This document shows, piece by piece, positions 13,404 through 16,199 of a DNA stretch of 16,199 nucleotides (position 1 is its first letter; each line of letters begins with the position of its first letter). The notes beneath the pieces are model-generated. The model was not told the origin of the DNA. It saw only the letters and a list, made by a program, of their open reading frames with translations, and did not search any database. The DNA comes from Archangiaceae bacterium (GTDB lineage: Bacteria; Myxococcota; Myxococcia; Myxococcales; Myxococcaceae), in contig JAHFDQ010000061.1 of assembly GCA_023248915.1 (NCBI GenBank), positions 1-16,199 on the forward strand, given 5' to 3'. The position numbers and the translations under genes were made by a program.

Positions 13404-15182
13404 ATGCGCCGCATGGCCCGCCCCTCCAAGAAGAAAGCCGTCCGGCGCGTCGCGGCCCGGCGCCCGTCCCCAGCCACCCGCTCCGCCAAGCCTTCTCCCG
13501 GACGCCTGTACGATGCCGCGGCGTCGAAGCGCGTCGCCGCCGACGTCGCCCGCTGGACGGCCGAGGTGCTCGCAAAGGGGTTGGCCAAGACGCCGCTGCG
13601 CCGCCCGCGCTACGAGACCGACTCGGGCATTCCGGTGCCGGCTGTCGTCACCGCCGCCGACCGGGCCGCCGAGTCACCCGACGCGCTCGGGCTACCGGGA
13701 GAGTTCCCCTTCACCCGCGGCGTGCAGCCGACGATGTACCGGGGCCGCCTGTGGACGATGCGCCAGTTCGCGGGCTTCGGGTCGCCGGCCGACACCAACG
13801 GCCGCTTCAAGTACCTCATCGGCCACGGCATGACGGGGCTGTCCACCGCCTTCGACATGCCCGCCCTGATGGGCTACGACGCCGACCACCCGATGAGCCT
13901 GGGCGAGGTCGGCAAGGAAGGCGTGGCCGTCTCGTCGCTGAAGGACTTCGAGATCCTCTTCGACGGCATCGCACTCGACAAAGTAACTACGTCGATGACC
14001 ATCAACGCCTCGGCCATCGTCGCGCTCTGCATGTACATCGCGGTCGGCGAGCAGCAGGGCGTGCCGATGGCGAAGCTGGGCGGCACCATTCAGAACGACA
14101 TGCTGAAGGAGTTCATCGCCCAGAAGGAATGGGTGGTGCCCCCGCGCCCGGCGGTGCGCATCGTCATCGACATGATCGAGTTCTGCGCCAAGCACATGCC
14201 GAAGTGGCACGCGGTGTCGATCAGCGGGTACCACATTCGCGAAGCCGGAGCGACGGCGGTGCAAGAGCTCGCCTTCACCCTCGCCGACGGCATCGGCTAC
14301 GTCGAAGAGTGCGTCAAGCGCGGCATGGACGTCGACGCCATCGCGCCGTCCTTGTCCTTCTTCTGGGACGTGCACAACGACTTCTTCGAGGAAGTCGCCA
14401 AGTTCCGCGCGGCCCGGCGCATCTGGGCGCGGGTGATGCGCGACCGGTTCGGCGCGAAAGATCCCCGCTCGATGCAGCTTCGCACCCACGCCCAGACCGC
14501 CGGGGTGTCGCTGACCGCGCAGCAGCCGTACAACAACGTGGTGCGCACGGCGCTGCAGGCGCTGGCGGCCGTGCTGGGCGGCACCCAGTCGCTGCACACC
14601 AACTCGCTCGACGAGACCTACGCCCTGCCGACCGAAGGGGCGGTCACCCTGGCGCTGCGCACGCAGCAGATCATCGGCTACGAGTCGGGGGTGGACCGGG
14701 TGGTCGACCCGCTCGCGGGCAGCTACTTCGTCGAGTACCTCACCGACGAGACCGAGGCGCGGGCGATGGACTACCTGCGCCGCATCGACGAGATGGGCGG
14801 CATCATCCGCGCGGTCGAGGAACAGTACCCGCAGAAGGAGATCGGCGAGAGCGCCTACCGGTACCAACGCGAGATCGAGCAGGGCGACCGGGTGATCGTC
14901 GGAGTCAACGCCTTCAAGTCCGAGAAGGACGCTCCGATGCAGCTCTTGAAGATCGACGAGAAGGTGCGCGACGAGCAGGTCGCCCGGCTGGCCGAGGTGC
15001 GCGCGAAGCGCGACGGCCGGGCGGTGAAGGCGGCCCTGGCGAAGGTCGAGGCGGCGGCTCGGGGCACCGACAACCTCATGCCGCCGGTGCTCGAAGGGGT
15101 GAAGGCCTACTGCACGCTGGGTGAAGTCTGCGACGTCTTCCGGAAGGTGTGGGGCCAGTACCGCGAGGGCGGTGCATTCTGA
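13404..15182 (+). CDS. Acyl-CoA mutase large subunit (isobutyryl-CoA-mutase-like, no B12 domain)
   Basis: 592 residues from ATG at 13404 (GGGGAAG 10 bases upstream); ATG 13413 is equally possible. Residues 1-30 are a Lys/Arg-rich extension. The rest is the TIM barrel of the methylmalonyl-CoA mutase family: FTRGVQPTMYRGRLWTMRQF at about 103-122, HPMSLGEVGKEGVA, VTTSMTIN, GGTIQNDMLKEFIAQKEW, the catalytic His277 in SISGYHIREAG, and YCTLGEVCDVFRKVWG at the end. Residues that discriminate substrates are Phe122 and Gln240. Methylmalonyl-CoA mutases have Tyr and Arg there, and isobutyryl-CoA mutase has Phe and Gln, so interconversion of isobutyryl- and n-butyryl-CoA, or a related branched acyl-CoA, is favoured. 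The cobalamin-binding domain is absent, as in IcmA, so a separate small subunit is needed; none is in the window. Confidence 0.85.
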   Translation: MRRMARPSKKKAVRRVAARRPSPATRSAKPSPGRLYDAAASKRVAADVARWTAEVLAKGLAKTPLRRPRYETDSGIPVPAVVTAADRAAESPDALGLPGEFPFTRGVQPTMYRGRLWTMRQFAGFGSPADTNGRFKYLIGHGMTGLSTAFDMPALMGYDADHPMSLGEVGKEGVAVSSLKDFEILFDGIALDKVTTSMTINASAIVALCMYIAVGEQQGVPMAKLGGTIQNDMLKEFIAQKEWVVPPRPAVRIVIDMIEFCAKHMPKWHAVSISGYHIREAGATAVQELAFTLADGIGYVEECVKRGMDVDAIAPSLSFFWDVHNDFFEEVAKFRAARRIWARVMRDRFGAKDPRSMQLRTHAQTAGVSLTAQQPYNNVVRTALQALAAVLGGTQSLHTNSLDETYALPTEGAVTLALRTQQIIGYESGVDRVVDPLAGSYFVEYLTDETEARAMDYLRRIDEMGGIIRAVEEQYPQKEIGESAYRYQREIEQGDRVIVGVNAFKSEKDAPMQLLKIDEKVRDEQVARLAEVRAKRDGRAVKAALAKVEAAARGTDNLMPPVLEGVKAYCTLGEVCDVFRKVWGQYREGGAF

Positions 15183-15194
15183 GCGTCGCGCGCT

Positions 15195-15200
15195 AAGCTG
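15195..15200 (+). promoter_or_regulatory. TAAGCT, weak -10-like element before the last gene
   Basis: TAAGCT lies 13 bases before the ATG at 15214, in the 31-base gap after the mutase, with no clear ribosome-binding site. It is weak and may be chance. Confidence 0.2.
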
Positions 15201-15213
15201 CGCGGCGCCGCTC

Positions 15214-16199
15214 ATGCCGACGCTGCGCTACTACTGCCTGTTGCTCACCGACGGCCAGCGGCCCGAGCTCGGCGGTTCGGCCGACTCGGGGTTCCAGATC
15301 GTCGAGTTGGGCGAGGTGCCGCGCTTCGCCGAGCAGCCCGACTTCTTCGGCCCCCACGCCGAGGAAGCCGGCCCCGCCTTCGACGAGGCCAAGGCGGCCT
15401 TCCTGTTCTACGGCTATCGGCCAGCGCGGCGCGAAGCGGGCGCCTTCTTCGGGGCAGCCCACGCCCAACTGGCGCGCGCGGTCGCGGGAATGCGCGGGCT
15501 GGGCGTCGACGTCCTGCGTATGTGGCCTTTTCCGCTGCGCGAGGCGCGCGAATTGCCCGAAGACCCGCTGGCCGAAGATCTCTTCTCGGTCGGGTTCCAA
15601 GAGCGGCCCGGGGGAGGCTTCCGGGCCGAGACGTTCGGCCTGGCGAAGCTCGACCAGCGCGAGGTGTCGTTCGACTTCCGGGGGCGAGACCTCGTCGACG
15701 AGGCGTCGGTCCTGTGCGCGCGGCTCGTCGAGTACACCCTGGGCCAGTCCGGCCGGGTCGAGCACGGCCAGGCGCTGAGCTTCGGCTTCGACCGGGTGGG
15801 GTTTCGCGCGGTCGAAGGGCACGACGCCGGCGGTTCGCTGCGCGGCTGGCACCCGGTTTTCGTTCAGCGGGCGCTGCCCGAGGCTGTCTTCCCCGGCGTC
15901 GGCCGGCTCGAGGTGAACGCCTTCGAGCCGATGTCCGAGCGCACAGCGCCCGACCTCACCGACGCCCTGCGGCGGTCCTTCGAGCAGCGGCTGGTGGTGG
16001 GCGCGCTCGAGTCTCCGCTCGGGACTCCCCACCAGAGCACGCTGGTGCGCGCGTGCCTCTGCGCCGGGGGGGAGCAGGGGCTGTGCGGCTTCCGCGAAGA
16101 GCCCGCCAGCGTGCGCGACAGCGGCTGGACCTTCGTCTGCGCCCGCCCGCCGCCCGGCCCCCACGAGATTGGCGTGGGGCCGCTGGGCGCGCTGGTGCG
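15214..16199 (+). CDS. Protein with DUF2185-like C-terminus, 3' end outside window
   Basis: Open frame from ATG at 15214 to the window edge, 328 codons and no stop. It starts MPTLRYYCLLLTDG and has no signal peptide, so it is probably cytoplasmic. The middle (FGLAKLDQREVSFDFRGRD, then EYTLGQSGRVEHGQALSFGF) faintly recalls DUF4261-type proteins. Near the edge, ACLCAGGEQGLCGFREEP and DSGWTFVC match the REEP...DSGW pattern of DUF2185, a domain also linked to toxin-immunity proteins (Imm33-like). Both are by-eye resemblances, the DUF2185 one stronger. No function is assigned. It follows the mutase by 31 bases on the same strand. Confidence 0.7.
   Translation, partial: MPTLRYYCLLLTDGQRPELGGSADSGFQIVELGEVPRFAEQPDFFGPHAEEAGPAFDEAKAAFLFYGYRPARREAGAFFGAAHAQLARAVAGMRGLGVDVLRMWPFPLREARELPEDPLAEDLFSVGFQERPGGGFRAETFGLAKLDQREVSFDFRGRDLVDEASVLCARLVEYTLGQSGRVEHGQALSFGFDRVGFRAVEGHDAGGSLRGWHPVFVQRALPEAVFPGVGRLEVNAFEPMSERTAPDLTDALRRSFEQRLVVGALESPLGTPHQSTLVRACLCAGGEQGLCGFREEPASVRDSGWTFVCARPPPGPHEIGVGPLGALV

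Noticed and set aside
15193..16164. Minus-strand open frame of 323 codons over the last gene
   Set aside because: The plus-strand frame from 15214 has better codon choice and DUF2185-like motifs; the antisense frame shows no recognisable family.

Overview
The window looks like chromosomal DNA from a high-GC myxobacterium (Myxococcota). The reasons are strong G/C preference at third codon positions, lipoproteins with long Asp-Ala-Gly / Asp-Gly-Gly linkers followed by a propeller-like domain, and a sphingolipid gene set of a kind myxobacteria are known to need. The taxonomic assignment is inference; no rRNA or tRNA gene is present.

Layout. (1) 1-2663, plus strand: the tail of one secreted or lipid-anchored beta-propeller-type protein, joined by a 4-base stop/start overlap to a full-length paralogous lipoprotein. 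(2) 2671-4316, minus strand: a class I (DhnA/FbaB-type) fructose-bisphosphate aldolase gene that is intact along its length except for one in-frame TAG at codon 50, preceded by a small periplasmic protein of unknown function. (3) 4408-6473, plus strand: a TolC-like outer-membrane efflux protein and an MlaC/Ttg2-like periplasmic lipid-binding protein. (4) 6508-11477, minus strand: a four-gene operon in the order serine palmitoyltransferase-like enzyme, GNAT-fold acyltransferase, NAD-dependent epimerase/reductase, second GNAT-fold acyltransferase. The intergenic gaps are 36 and 18 bases, then a 1-base overlap. (5) 11478-11735: an intergenic stretch with a GC-poor patch, a hairpin and a candidate promoter for the operon. 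(6) 11736-13366: a small zinc-ribbon protein diverging from a PLP aminotransferase of the kynurenine/methionine type. (7) 13404-16199, plus strand: a B12-dependent acyl-CoA mutase large subunit carrying isobutyryl-CoA-mutase-type substrate residues and no cobalamin domain, then an incomplete gene whose visible C-terminal part resembles DUF2185.

How the genes may work together. Region 4 matches the bacterial ceramide pathway described in Caulobacter. Serine palmitoyltransferase makes 3-ketodihydrosphingosine, a GNAT-like bacterial ceramide synthase N-acylates it, and an epimerase-like ceramide reductase reduces the keto group. This operon differs in having two closely related acyltransferases on either side of the reductase and a C-terminal extension of roughly 110 residues on the synthase. 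The convergent TolC/MlaC-like pair could be involved in envelope lipid traffic, but that rests on proximity and family role only.

The two observations most worth checking are the nonsense codon in the otherwise conserved aldolase gene and the duplicated-acyltransferase ceramide operon.
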